From Desulfobacteraceae bacterium (lineage in GTDB: Bacteria > Desulfobacterota > Desulfobacteria > Desulfobacterales > SURF-15), in assembly GCA_003599475.1 (NCBI GenBank), contig QZKK01000069.1:1-12780 (forward strand): 12,780 nucleotides of DNA, read 5' to 3'. The notes beneath the pieces are model-generated. The model ran no database searches. It saw only the letters and a list, made by a program, of their open reading frames with translations, and was not told the origin of the DNA. Each line of letters opens with the position of its first letter. Position 1 is the first letter of the stretch. Both the position numbers and the translations under genes were made by a program. Of this stretch, positions 6,736 to 12,780 are shown piece by piece.

Positions 6736-6833
6736 GTCTTTATATTCTTTATCGATTATGATATGGTTTCTTCTTTTTGATTCACGATAAGGTCCGCCCC
6801 CTGGGCGTATGGTTCAATATATAAAATTTATCG

Positions 6834-7463
6834 ATGCAAGAGACAACAGGAATCGAAGGGCAAACCACCCGTTACAATCTCGATATCGTTTCCCCGTTTA
6901 TGTCCAGGCTGGCGGTGTTGTTCGATAAAATGGACTGCGGCTATGCCGCGGTGGCCGGGCGGTATGGATTTGTCTGCCGGGGATGCAAGGATAACTGCTG
7001 TCTTACCCGCTTTACCCACCACACCCTGATCGAATACCATTATCTTCTCAGAGGCTTTGCGTCGCTTGACCCGGACCGGAGAAAAAGCGCGAGGCGCAGG
7101 GCAGATACGGTCGTCGATATCATGAGGATGGCGGATGCAAGCGGGCTCCCGATAAAAGAGATGTGTCCGTTGAATGCCGGCAATCGATGCATTCTCTATT
7201 CGCATCGGCCGATGATCTGCAGACTGCACGGGCTCCCCCACGAGCTGCATCCGCCGGGGAAAGATCTCCGGAGGCATCCCGGGTGCGACACATTTTACGA
7301 TTGTTGCAGGCGGAGCGACTACATCCGGTTTGACCGGACACCTTTTTATATGGAGCTTTCAAAGCTGGAACGGGATCTAAGAGCAGCCCTGGGCGTTTCG
7401 GAAGGCGTAAGAATGACCATTGCTCAGATGCTTGCGAATCCGGCAGCGGAGCAGGATTTATGA
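6834..7463 (+). CDS. YkgJ-family cysteine-cluster protein (first of three)
   Basis: The protein has 209 residues and 11 cysteines, with no signal peptide or membrane segment, so it should be cytoplasmic. The cysteine pattern is C48-x2-C51-x3-C55-C56 (VCRGCKDNCC), then C111-x7-C119-x9-C129 (CPLNAGNRC ... HRPMICRLHG), then C151 and C157-C158 (GCDTFYDCC). This is the YkgJ/UPF0153 family, annotated as a putative zinc- or iron-chelating domain; no reaction is known. No Shine-Dalgarno precedes the ATG: the sequence before it is AT-rich (AATATATAAAATTTATCG), so the message could be nearly leaderless or the start may differ. The next in-frame ATG (residue 23) has no ribosome site either. The stop overlaps the start of the next gene by ATGA, implying coupled translation. 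Confidence 0.82.
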   Translation: MQETTGIEGQTTRYNLDIVSPFMSRLAVLFDKMDCGYAAVAGRYGFVCRGCKDNCCLTRFTHHTLIEYHYLLRGFASLDPDRRKSARRRADTVVDIMRMADASGLPIKEMCPLNAGNRCILYSHRPMICRLHGLPHELHPPGKDLRRHPGCDTFYDCCRRSDYIRFDRTPFYMELSKLERDLRAALGVSEGVRMTIAQMLANPAAEQDL

Positions 7464-8236
7464 AATATCTCGAAAATCAGGATCTGAATCAATTGCCCGG
7501 TCAAAGGCTGAAAGAGACGGACCGTTTCTCTTTCCGATGCCACTCGAGCATTTCCTGCTTCAACCGGTGCTGCCGGAACCTGAATCTGTTCCTTTATCCT
7601 TACGATGTCATCCGCCTGAAAAAGCATCTGAGCCTCACGTCGGATCGCTTCTTAGATGAGCATGCGGACATCGTGATGCGGCCGGACAACTTTTTCCCGG
7701 AGGTGCTCCTTCGAATGGCCGAAGATCCCGAAAGGAGCTGCCCGTTCTCGACCGAAACCGGATGTTCCGTCTATTTGGAACGGCCGTATTCCTGCCGCAT
7801 GTTCCCGGTCGAGCAGGGCGCTCTTTTCGATGGAAAACGGATCGAGATGGTCCATTTCTTCCGCCCCCCTGATTTTTGTATGGGCCGGTACGAGGCTTGG
7901 CCGAACACGACCGAATCATGGAAAGCCGGACAGGAAGCGGCAATTTACACGAAGATGACCACGGACTGGTCTAAACTGAAGCTTCTCTTCCAGAAAGATC
8001 CCTGGGGGACTGAGGGACCGAACGGCCGCAGGGCGAAGATGGCCTTTATGGCCGCATACAATGTCGATCGATTTCGTGAATTTGTCTTTCAGAGCAGTTT
8101 CTTGAAGCGCTACAGGGTGGAAGCCTCCGTTCGGAATAAGATTGCGATCGATGATTCCGCGCTGCTCGAATTCGGCATCGAATGGATCAAATTCTTCCTC
8201 TGGGGAATCCCGTCTCGGGATCTGAAGATCCGGTAA
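7460..8236 (+). CDS. YkgJ-family cysteine-cluster protein (second of three)
   Basis: The protein has 258 residues. It has the same metal-site spacing as its neighbour: C27-x5-C33-x3-C37-C38 (RCHSSISCFNRCC), C94-x7-C102-x9-C112 (CPFSTETGCSVY ... RPYSCRMFPVE), and a last C140 in DFCMG. The core includes LYPYDVIRLKKHLSL. The C-terminal half (about 145-258) is helical, rich in aromatic residues, and carries no further motif I know. The family is predicted to bind zinc or iron, with unknown function. The ATG overlaps the preceding stop (ATGA). It is clearly paralogous to the convergent gene at 8313-9020, sharing CC-R-x-LN-x-x-L-x-PYD-(V/I)-(I/L)-RLK-x-HL. Three bases beyond the TAA begins an inverted repeat that may end transcription. 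Confidence 0.87.
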   Translation: MKYLENQDLNQLPGQRLKETDRFSFRCHSSISCFNRCCRNLNLFLYPYDVIRLKKHLSLTSDRFLDEHADIVMRPDNFFPEVLLRMAEDPERSCPFSTETGCSVYLERPYSCRMFPVEQGALFDGKRIEMVHFFRPPDFCMGRYEAWPNTTESWKAGQEAAIYTKMTTDWSKLKLLFQKDPWGTEGPNGRRAKMAFMAAYNVDRFREFVFQSSFLKRYRVEASVRNKIAIDDSALLEFGIEWIKFFLWGIPSRDLKIR

Positions 8237-8238
8237 GC

Positions 8239-8308
8239 CGGGTTGCGGGTTACGCGTCCCGGGGTACGGGTTAAAACACGCAACACGCAACCCGTAACGC
8301 GCAACCCG
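8239..8308. repeat. Inverted repeat of CGCAACCC-type units between convergent genes
   Basis: A left arm at 8239-8254 (CGGGTTGCGGGTTACG) is the reverse complement, with one mismatch, of a right arm at 8293-8308. Inside, related units repeat (ACGCAACACGCAACCCGTAACG). It fills the 76 bases between two convergent YkgJ genes and could act as a bidirectional hairpin, though no long T tract follows. A related block lies at 9063-9105. Confidence 0.6.
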
Positions 8309-8312
8309 AAAT

Positions 8313-9020
8313 TCAGGCTCCGAATACCGCTTTTTTGGTCCATTCCACGGCGAATCTCAAAAGATCCGCGTCACTCATCTCCTTCAACCGCTGCGGTTCG
8401 GTCGAGACGCCGCCTTCATCCGCGTATGCACGAAATCCATCGATATCAAAAAGCGCAAGGCGCAGCAGGTGTTTGGATTCTTCCTTCAACGGCCCTGGCA
8501 TTTTGGTGTTTTTCAGACTGATCAGCTCAAGCACAAGGTCGTTCATTGCATTGTATTCTGCAACCCGCTGGCACTCGATCCAGCTCTTGACTGAATGATT
8601 TTCCATTTCCTCGAATCCGAAGCAGTGATCCTCTTTGAGCAGCATATATCGCTCGGAAACGGCACCGCTCTCACGGGAGCGGGAGACGATTCGGACCAGC
8701 GGGTAGATTCGACAGGAAGACGGCCGATCTTCGTAGACGCTGCATCCGCTTTCCGCAACGAAAGGGCACTTTGCGCCCGATCTTCCATCGGCTCTGAAAG
8801 AAACCATGGGAAATCCGGACTGCGGGCCGATGTATTGAACCGTGTATTTTTTGAGAAAATCGCCGGAACAAAGTCCGAGATGGTTTTTCAATCGCAGGAT
8901 GTCATAGGGCGTCAGATACTGGTTCAATTCCCTGCAGCAGTCATTAAAACATGATACGCGCCGATGGCATGAAAAGGCAAAGAAGTCTCCCGCGGACAGC
9001 GGTTTCATCGAATCGTTCAC
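8313..9020 (-). CDS. YkgJ-family cysteine-cluster protein (third of three)
   Basis: From the chosen GTG the product has 235 residues. The motifs mirror the second YkgJ gene: FSCHRRVSCFNDCC, LTPYDILRLKNHLGL, CPFVAESGCSVYEDRPSSCRIYP and DHCFGFEE, with the same cysteine spacing C-x5-C-x3-CC, C-x7-C-x9-C and a final C. The C-terminal part again ends in a helix with (F/A)VEWTKKAVFG, like FGIEWIKFFLWG in the paralogue. The open frame continues to an ATG at 9095, but those extra 25 codons are partly repeat sequence (9063-9095) and do not look like protein. GTG at 9020 has GGGGTG a few bases upstream; ATG at 9008 is the alternative. Function unknown; predicted metal-binding and cytoplasmic. It converges on the second YkgJ gene and lies upstream of, and divergent from, aprBA. 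Confidence 0.85.
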   Translation of the reverse strand: MNDSMKPLSAGDFFAFSCHRRVSCFNDCCRELNQYLTPYDILRLKNHLGLCSGDFLKKYTVQYIGPQSGFPMVSFRADGRSGAKCPFVAESGCSVYEDRPSSCRIYPLVRIVSRSRESGAVSERYMLLKEDHCFGFEEMENHSVKSWIECQRVAEYNAMNDLVLELISLKNTKMPGPLKEESKHLLRLALFDIDGFRAYADEGGVSTEPQRLKEMSDADLLRFAVEWTKKAVFGA

Positions 9021-9062
9021 TTCAGCACCCCGGTGCCTGCAACTTGTCTGATGCACGGGTAA

Positions 9063-9105
9063 TCCCGCCTCGGCGGGAGAACCCGCAACTCGCAACCCGC
9101 AACTC
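9063..9105. repeat. Hairpin plus CGCAACTC/CCGCAACC iterated units
   Basis: TCCCGCC (9063-9069) and GGCGGGA (9072-9078) form a tight hairpin. It is followed by ACCCGCAACTCGCAACCCGC and more of the same unit. The units resemble those at 8281-8307 and run in the same orientation, so the third YkgJ gene is bracketed by related repeats. Between this block and the apr promoter (9106-9213) I see no gene. Confidence 0.55.
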
Positions 9106-9213
9106 GTAATGTGTCATCATAGGAGGAAAGCATCGAAAAGTAAACGGCGGTTGTGCTCTGAATCGATCTGCATGATCCTTCCATCAAATTTTGCCTGGAA
9201 TTACCGAAAATGC

Positions 9214-9241
9214 TTGACAAAGGTTCAGAACGAATGATAAT
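9214..9241 (+). promoter_or_regulatory. Promoter of aprBA
   Basis: A perfect -35 box TTGACA (9214-9219) is followed after 16 bases by GATAAT (9236-9241), five of six matches to the -10 consensus. The start point would be near 9248, leaving a leader of about 235 nt before aprB. This fits the high expression known for APS reductase in sulfate reducers. Confidence 0.75.
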
Positions 9242-9247
9242 TTCACC

Positions 9248-9482
9248 CTCTTGTTTTTCAGAAACCGGGAGAGGCTCGTAATCTTGCCTTAGACGATGTC
9301 GCGGCCGCCTTAAACGGCAAATTCAGGTGAATTCAGATAGCTTATAGGTCCGGAGGACCATTTGAATATCAGTGACGGCTTTGGGATGTCACGGAAACGA
9401 GAGGAGGTGTAAAACGGCTCAGCTTAAAAGAATTCGTCATTTGTACCGGTTAGCGAATTAAAAAACCATAGGAGGTAAATAC
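9248..9482 (+). promoter_or_regulatory. Long 5' leader of aprBA with hairpins and a nine-codon upstream ORF
   Basis: The leader holds GCCG/CGGC (9304-9318), a direct repeat AATTCAG-GTG-AATTCAG (9320-9336), a hairpin GGTCC-GGA-GGACC (9347-9359), an arm pair GTGAC/GTCAC (9372-9376 with 9388-9392), and AATTCG/CGAATT (9431-9436 with 9454-9459). A tiny ORF at 9386-9412 would read MSRKREEV and stop, with a perfect Shine-Dalgarno AGGAGGTG at 9402-9409 inside it. The aprB ribosome site AGGAGGT is at 9470-9476. No known riboswitch class was recognised; a regulatory role is inferred. Confidence 0.45.
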
Positions 9483-9920
9483 ATGCCAAGTTTTGTAATT
9501 TACGAGAAATGTGACGGATGTAAAGGCGGAGATAAGACCGCCTGCGAGTACATCTGCCCCAACGACCTGATGGTGCTGGATCCCACGGCCATGAAGGCAT
9601 ACAACCAGGAACCGGATCAGTGCTGGGAATGCTTCTCCTGCGTCAAGATCTGCCCGACCCAGGCCATCGAAGTCAGAGGTTATGCCGATTTCGTTCCTCT
9701 TGGAAGCAGCATTATGCCGATGCTGGGGACCGAAGATGTCATGTGGACCTGCAAATTCAGAAATGGAAACATCAAACGGTTCAAGTTCCCCATCCGGACC
9801 ACTCCGGAAGGAACCGCGAACGCCTACAAGAATATGAAGGGCAAAGACATCAACAGCAATCAGCTATCCACGGAAGAGGCCGGAGGAAAACAGATCCCAA
9901 GGCCCAAGGCTCTTGCCTAA
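9483..9920 (+). CDS. aprB: Adenylylsulfate (APS) reductase beta subunit
   Basis: The protein has 145 residues. It is the iron-sulfur subunit that carries electrons to the FAD of AprA for the two-electron reduction of adenosine 5'-phosphosulfate to sulfite and AMP, in the cytoplasm. Two [4Fe-4S] ferredoxin sites are visible: C10-x2-C13-x7-C21-x3-C25-P and C47-x2-C50-x2-C53-x3-C57-P (CWECFSCVKICP). The seven-residue insert KGGDKTA and Trp48 are typical of AprB. The C-terminal part (DVMWTCKFRNGNIKRFKFPIRTTPEG) forms the tail that wraps around AprA. The start has AGGAGGT at ideal spacing. aprA follows after 62 bases. No anomaly seen. Confidence 0.98.
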   Translation: MPSFVIYEKCDGCKGGDKTACEYICPNDLMVLDPTAMKAYNQEPDQCWECFSCVKICPTQAIEVRGYADFVPLGSSIMPMLGTEDVMWTCKFRNGNIKRFKFPIRTTPEGTANAYKNMKGKDINSNQLSTEEAGGKQIPRPKALA

Positions 9921-9982
9921 CGGCAACCCGCTTCTGGGAGATGAATGAGAGATAATCTGATTTCAGAATAGGAGGATACGAC

Positions 9983-11959
9983 ATGGCATTACCGAACAAA
10001 CCCAAGTATGAACGCGCCGCCGATCCGAATCCCGCCGTAGAAGAGCGGGAAGTGGACGTGTTGATTGTCGGCGGCGGAATGGCCGCCTGCGGCGCTGCTT
10101 TCGAGGTCAAGAAATGGCTTCCCGAAGACGCAAGCGTTCTCATGGTGGATAAGGCCGCTCTGGAAAGAAGCGGGGCCGTCGCTCAGGGGCTTTCCGCCAT
10201 CAACACCTATATCGGTACAAACAGCCCGGAAGACTACGTCAAAATGGTTCGAAACGATCTGATGGGGATCGTGCGCGAAGACCTGATTTTTGACCTTGGC
10301 ACCCACGTGGACGACTCCGTCGACCTGTTCGAGGAGTGGGGTCTTCCCATCTGGAAGATGTCTGCAGAGGGAAAAAATCTCGACGGCAAACGCGGCCAGA
10401 CCATGGGAACCCTGAAAAGCGGAGCCAAGCCGGTACGGACCGGTAAATGGCAGATCATGATCAACGGCGAGTCCTACAAACGGATCGTCGCCGAAGCCGC
10501 CAAGCTGGCCATCGGGGAAGAAAACATCCTGGAGCGGGTCTTTATCGTAGAGCTGCTTCTGGATGCCAACGTGGAAAATCAGATCGCCGGTGCGGTCGGT
10601 TTTTCCGTCCGTGAAAACAAAGTCTACATCATCAAGGCAAAGACCATGATGGTCGCATGCGGCGGCGCGGTCAACATCTATCAGCCGCGAAGCATCGGCG
10701 AAGGAAAGGGTCGTGCCTGGTATCCGGTATGGAATGCGGGTTCCACCTACTATCTGTGCATGAAAGTGGGAGCGGAGCTTTCCATGATGGAAAACCGTTT
10801 CACCCCGTCCCGGTTCAAAGACGGATACGGACCGGTGGGTGCATGGTTCCTGCTGTTCAAGGCCAAGGCACTCAACGGATTGGGCGAAAACTATGTCGCC
10901 AGCGAAGCCGCCAAGAAGGAACTCGAGCGATACGCTCCCTACGGAACGGCTGCCATCACCCCGACCTGCCTGCGGAACCATCTCATGCTCTTTGAGATGA
11001 AGGAAGGCCGCGGCCCGATCATGATGGATACGATCTCGGCTCTTGCGGCCCTCGGAAAGACCATGGACAAGAGAGAGCTCAAGCACCTCGAATCCGAAGC
11101 CTGGGAAGACTTCCTCGATATGACCTGCGGTCAGGCCAACCTGTGGTGCGCGACCAATACGGAGCCGGAAAAGAAAAACTCCGAAGTCATGCCGACCGAA
11201 CCGTATCTGCTCGGATCTCATTCGGGCTGCTGCGGCATGTGGACCTCCGGCCCGGATTATGACTGGGTTCCGGCCTCCTACAAATGGGGGGATGACGGAA
11301 AGGTCTACAACCGGATGACCACGGTCAAGGGGTTGTTTACTGCAGGAGACGGCGTGGGATGCTCCGGACACAAGTTCTCCTCCGGCTCCCACAGCGAAGG
11401 CAGGATTGCCGCCAAGAGCATGGTTCGGTACACCCTCGACCACAAGGATTACAAACCGGCCTTGGCGCAATCCAAGGATGCGATTGTGGACCTGGTATAC
11501 AAACCGGTCAAGGTATACGAAGCCAATAAAGCCTATACAACGGCTTCCGACATCAACCCGGCCTACCTGAAGCCGGATCAGATGACCACCCGCCTGATGA
11601 AGATCACAAACGAGTATGGCGGCGGATGGGCCACCTATTATATGACCACCAGCAAAAATCTCGAAATCGCAATGGAACTGCTCGAGATGGTTCGGGAAGA
11701 CTGTGAAAAGCTGGCCGCCGGCACCCTGCACGAACTGCTCCGGTGCTGGGAGATCATCCACCGGGTCTGGACGGTGGAATCCCACCTGCGGCATATCCAG
11801 TTCAGGAAAGAAACCCGCTACCCGGGATTCTACTATCAGTCCGATCATCCGGGACAGGATGACAAGAACTGGTTCTGCTTCGTCAACTCCAAGTACGACC
11901 CGAAGTCCGGCAAATGGGATACGTTCAAGAAAGACTACATCAAGATCATCCCGGACTGA
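9983..11959 (+). CDS. aprA: Adenylylsulfate (APS) reductase alpha subunit
   Basis: The protein has 658 residues, normal for AprA. It is the FAD-containing catalytic subunit, in the succinate dehydrogenase/fumarate reductase flavoprotein family. The dinucleotide site is VDVLIVGGGMAACGAA (about 25-40), followed by ERSGAVAQGLSAINTYIG. Substrate-site elements include FTPSRFKDGYGPVG, with Arg277, and LLGSHSGCCGMW, with His413; by family alignment these should correspond to the catalytic Arg265 and His398 of the Archaeoglobus enzyme. The second FAD contact is LFTAGDGVGCSGHKFSSGSH. The enzyme works in dissimilatory sulfate reduction. An AGGAGG ribosome site lies seven bases before the ATG. It is co-transcribed with aprB and ends in a strong terminator. 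Confidence 0.99.
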   Translation: MALPNKPKYERAADPNPAVEEREVDVLIVGGGMAACGAAFEVKKWLPEDASVLMVDKAALERSGAVAQGLSAINTYIGTNSPEDYVKMVRNDLMGIVREDLIFDLGTHVDDSVDLFEEWGLPIWKMSAEGKNLDGKRGQTMGTLKSGAKPVRTGKWQIMINGESYKRIVAEAAKLAIGEENILERVFIVELLLDANVENQIAGAVGFSVRENKVYIIKAKTMMVACGGAVNIYQPRSIGEGKGRAWYPVWNAGSTYYLCMKVGAELSMMENRFTPSRFKDGYGPVGAWFLLFKAKALNGLGENYVASEAAKKELERYAPYGTAAITPTCLRNHLMLFEMKEGRGPIMMDTISALAALGKTMDKRELKHLESEAWEDFLDMTCGQANLWCATNTEPEKKNSEVMPTEPYLLGSHSGCCGMWTSGPDYDWVPASYKWGDDGKVYNRMTTVKGLFTAGDGVGCSGHKFSSGSHSEGRIAAKSMVRYTLDHKDYKPALAQSKDAIVDLVYKPVKVYEANKAYTTASDINPAYLKPDQMTTRLMKITNEYGGGWATYYMTTSKNLEIAMELLEMVREDCEKLAAGTLHELLRCWEIIHRVWTVESHLRHIQFRKETRYPGFYYQSDHPGQDDKNWFCFVNSKYDPKSGKWDTFKKDYIKIIPD

Positions 11960-11990
11960 AGCTGAAACGTAGATAGACTGATCGGAATCG

Positions 11991-12023
11991 CCTCCAGGTG
12001 TCTGCGGACACCTGGAGGTTTTT
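11991..12023 (+). terminator. Intrinsic terminator of aprBA
   Basis: A perfect 12-bp stem, CCTCCAGGTGTC with GACACCTGGAGG, closes a TGCG loop and is followed by five T. It lies 31 bases past the aprA stop and should end most aprBA transcripts before qmoA. Confidence 0.93.
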
Positions 12024-12081
12024 CGGGGGCCCACACACAGGGGCGAGGCCTCGCAGCGACATCCTGATTGAAGCGGCCGCG

Positions 12082-12139
12082 ATATCCATATGCTTAAAGG
12101 TTTTATAAGATCCAGTAAAACCCTTAGGCATGCGGATAT
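12082..12139. repeat. Long imperfect inverted repeat between aprA and qmoA
   Basis: ATGCTTAAAGGTTTTA (12090-12105) is the reverse complement of 12116-12131 at 14 of 16 positions, with a 10-base spacer. Outside it ATATCC (12082-12087) pairs with GGATAT (12134-12139). It could be an operator or an RNA hairpin in a qmoA leader. No convincing promoter was found in the gap 12024-12242, which holds no gene but has a GCGAGGCCTCGC palindrome at 12043-12054. Confidence 0.5.
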
Positions 12140-12242
12140 GAAAATCGGATAGACGACAAAGGATATCGCCTGAAGGACGCCTGCCGAAGTCGATTACCAG
12201 CAGACGATTTCCAATCGAATTCAAAATGCACGGAGGATTCCC

Positions 12243-12780
12243 ATGACAGAAAACAGAGAAAACACCCCCACCGGCAGCCGGAGCATCCTGGTCGTCGGCG
12301 GCGGCATCAGCGGGCTGACGGCAGCCATCGAGGCTGCAGAAAGCGGATACGAGGTGTTTCTGGTGGAAAAAGAGGCCTCCCTCGGGGGCAGGGTTTCCCA
12401 GTTGAACAAGTATTTCCCCAAGCTGTGCCCGCCCACCTGTGGATTGGAAATCAACTACCGGCGCATCAAGGACAATCCCAACATCAAGGTGTTGACGCTG
12501 ACCGAAGTCGAATCGGTGGACGGCCGTCCCGGAAACTATCAGGTGACGTTGAAGGTCCGCCCGCGATACATCGACGAAAATACCGCCTGTCTCGACGATC
12601 TGATCGATTCGCTGGAGAAGGAAATCCCCAATGAACACGACTTCGGGATGAGCACCCGAAAGGGCCTCTACCTTCCCCACGAGATGGCTTTTCCGTTCAA
12701 ATACGTGTTGTCGCCTGAAATCATCGGTACAGACGATGCGCGCAAGGTCAAGGAAGCGCTTCCGGAGGGGGCGGTGGATC
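12243..12780 (+). CDS. qmoA: Quinone-interacting membrane-bound oxidoreductase subunit A (QmoA), N-terminal part
   Basis: The first 179 codons are seen and the gene runs off the right edge. The FAD site is ILVVGGGISGLTAAIEAAE (G19-x-G21-x2-G24), then VEKEASLGGRVSQLNKYFPK and the signature LCPPTCGLEIN with Cys62 and Cys66, as in QmoA/HdrA proteins. QmoABC is the membrane complex thought to pass menaquinol electrons to AprAB; QmoA is its FAD subunit related to the HdrA subunit of heterodisulfide reductase. In the segment after PRYID, where HdrA proteins have a C-x2-C-x2-C cluster site, this one shows only Cys116 and continues as EIPNEHDFGM ... YLPHEMAFPFKYV. The CGGAGG ribosome site lies six bases before the ATG. 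The 283-base gap to aprA contains a terminator, so qmo probably has its own promoter. Confidence 0.95.
   Translation, partial: MTENRENTPTGSRSILVVGGGISGLTAAIEAAESGYEVFLVEKEASLGGRVSQLNKYFPKLCPPTCGLEINYRRIKDNPNIKVLTLTEVESVDGRPGNYQVTLKVRPRYIDENTACLDDLIDSLEKEIPNEHDFGMSTRKGLYLPHEMAFPFKYVLSPEIIGTDDARKVKEALPEGAVD

Noticed and set aside
6778..6806. TTGATT-type -35 box for the first YkgJ gene
   Set aside because: No -10 box lies at 16-18 bases from it; the TATAAA-like element nearer the start does not fit with it.
8239..9105. CRISPR array
   Set aside because: The repeats are short, degenerate and contiguous, with no regular spacers and no cas genes.
9989..12034. Minus-strand open frame of 681 codons opposite aprA
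   Set aside because: It covers a certain aprA gene; the composition (rich in H, G, V and F without motifs) is that of a high-GC antisense shadow.
11946..12680. Minus-strand open frame of 244 codons covering the aprA-qmoA gap
   Set aside because: It runs through the aprA terminator and antisense to qmoA, and has no motif.

Overview
The window looks like chromosomal DNA of a sulfate-reducing Desulfobacterota (deltaproteobacterium). The main reason is a contiguous aprB-aprA pair (dissimilatory APS reductase) followed by the start of qmoA, whose complex feeds electrons to APS reductase. The moderately high GC content, SRB-type AprBA sequences and iterated repeats made of short near-identical units fit this. 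I cannot fix the genus by eye.

Layout. (1) 1-671, minus strand: the N-terminal part of a pterin-binding (AcsE-like) methyltransferase gene, a short remnant resembling the C-terminus of a short-chain dehydrogenase, a hairpin terminator, and a complete tRNA-Gly(CCC) with its own promoter. (2) 781-6143, minus strand: a translation operon read infC - rpmI - rplT - pheS - pheT - merR, starting from a sigma70-like promoter. infC probably uses a non-AUG start, and the infC-rpmI gap holds a terminator-like hairpin plus a second structured element next to rpmI, which suggests ribosomal-protein-type attenuation. thrS, often upstream of infC, is absent. (3) 6184-6735, minus: a stand-alone HsdR-N-like protein of unknown role that seems to lack nuclease residues. 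(4) 6834-9020: three cysteine-rich YkgJ-family proteins. Two are translationally coupled on the plus strand and the third is convergent; the second and third are clear paralogues. The third gene is bracketed by degenerate CGCAACCC-type repeats. (5) 9214-12780, plus: a strong promoter, a leader of about 235 nt, aprB, aprA, a strong intrinsic terminator, a gap with a long imperfect inverted repeat, and qmoA, which runs off the end.

How the genes work together. AprAB reduces adenosine 5'-phosphosulfate to sulfite and AMP. QmoABC, of which only the start of QmoA is seen, is thought to pass menaquinol electrons to AprAB. The translation operon makes IF3, L35, L20 and both subunits of phenylalanyl-tRNA synthetase. 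The YkgJ proteins are predicted metal-binding proteins of unknown function; their closeness to the iron-sulfur-rich APS reductase is suggestive but proves nothing.

No clearly new multi-gene system is visible. The best leads are the putative attenuator between infC and rpmI, the long apr leader with a nine-codon (start to stop) upstream ORF containing a perfect Shine-Dalgarno, and the repeat-flanked YkgJ paralogue cluster.
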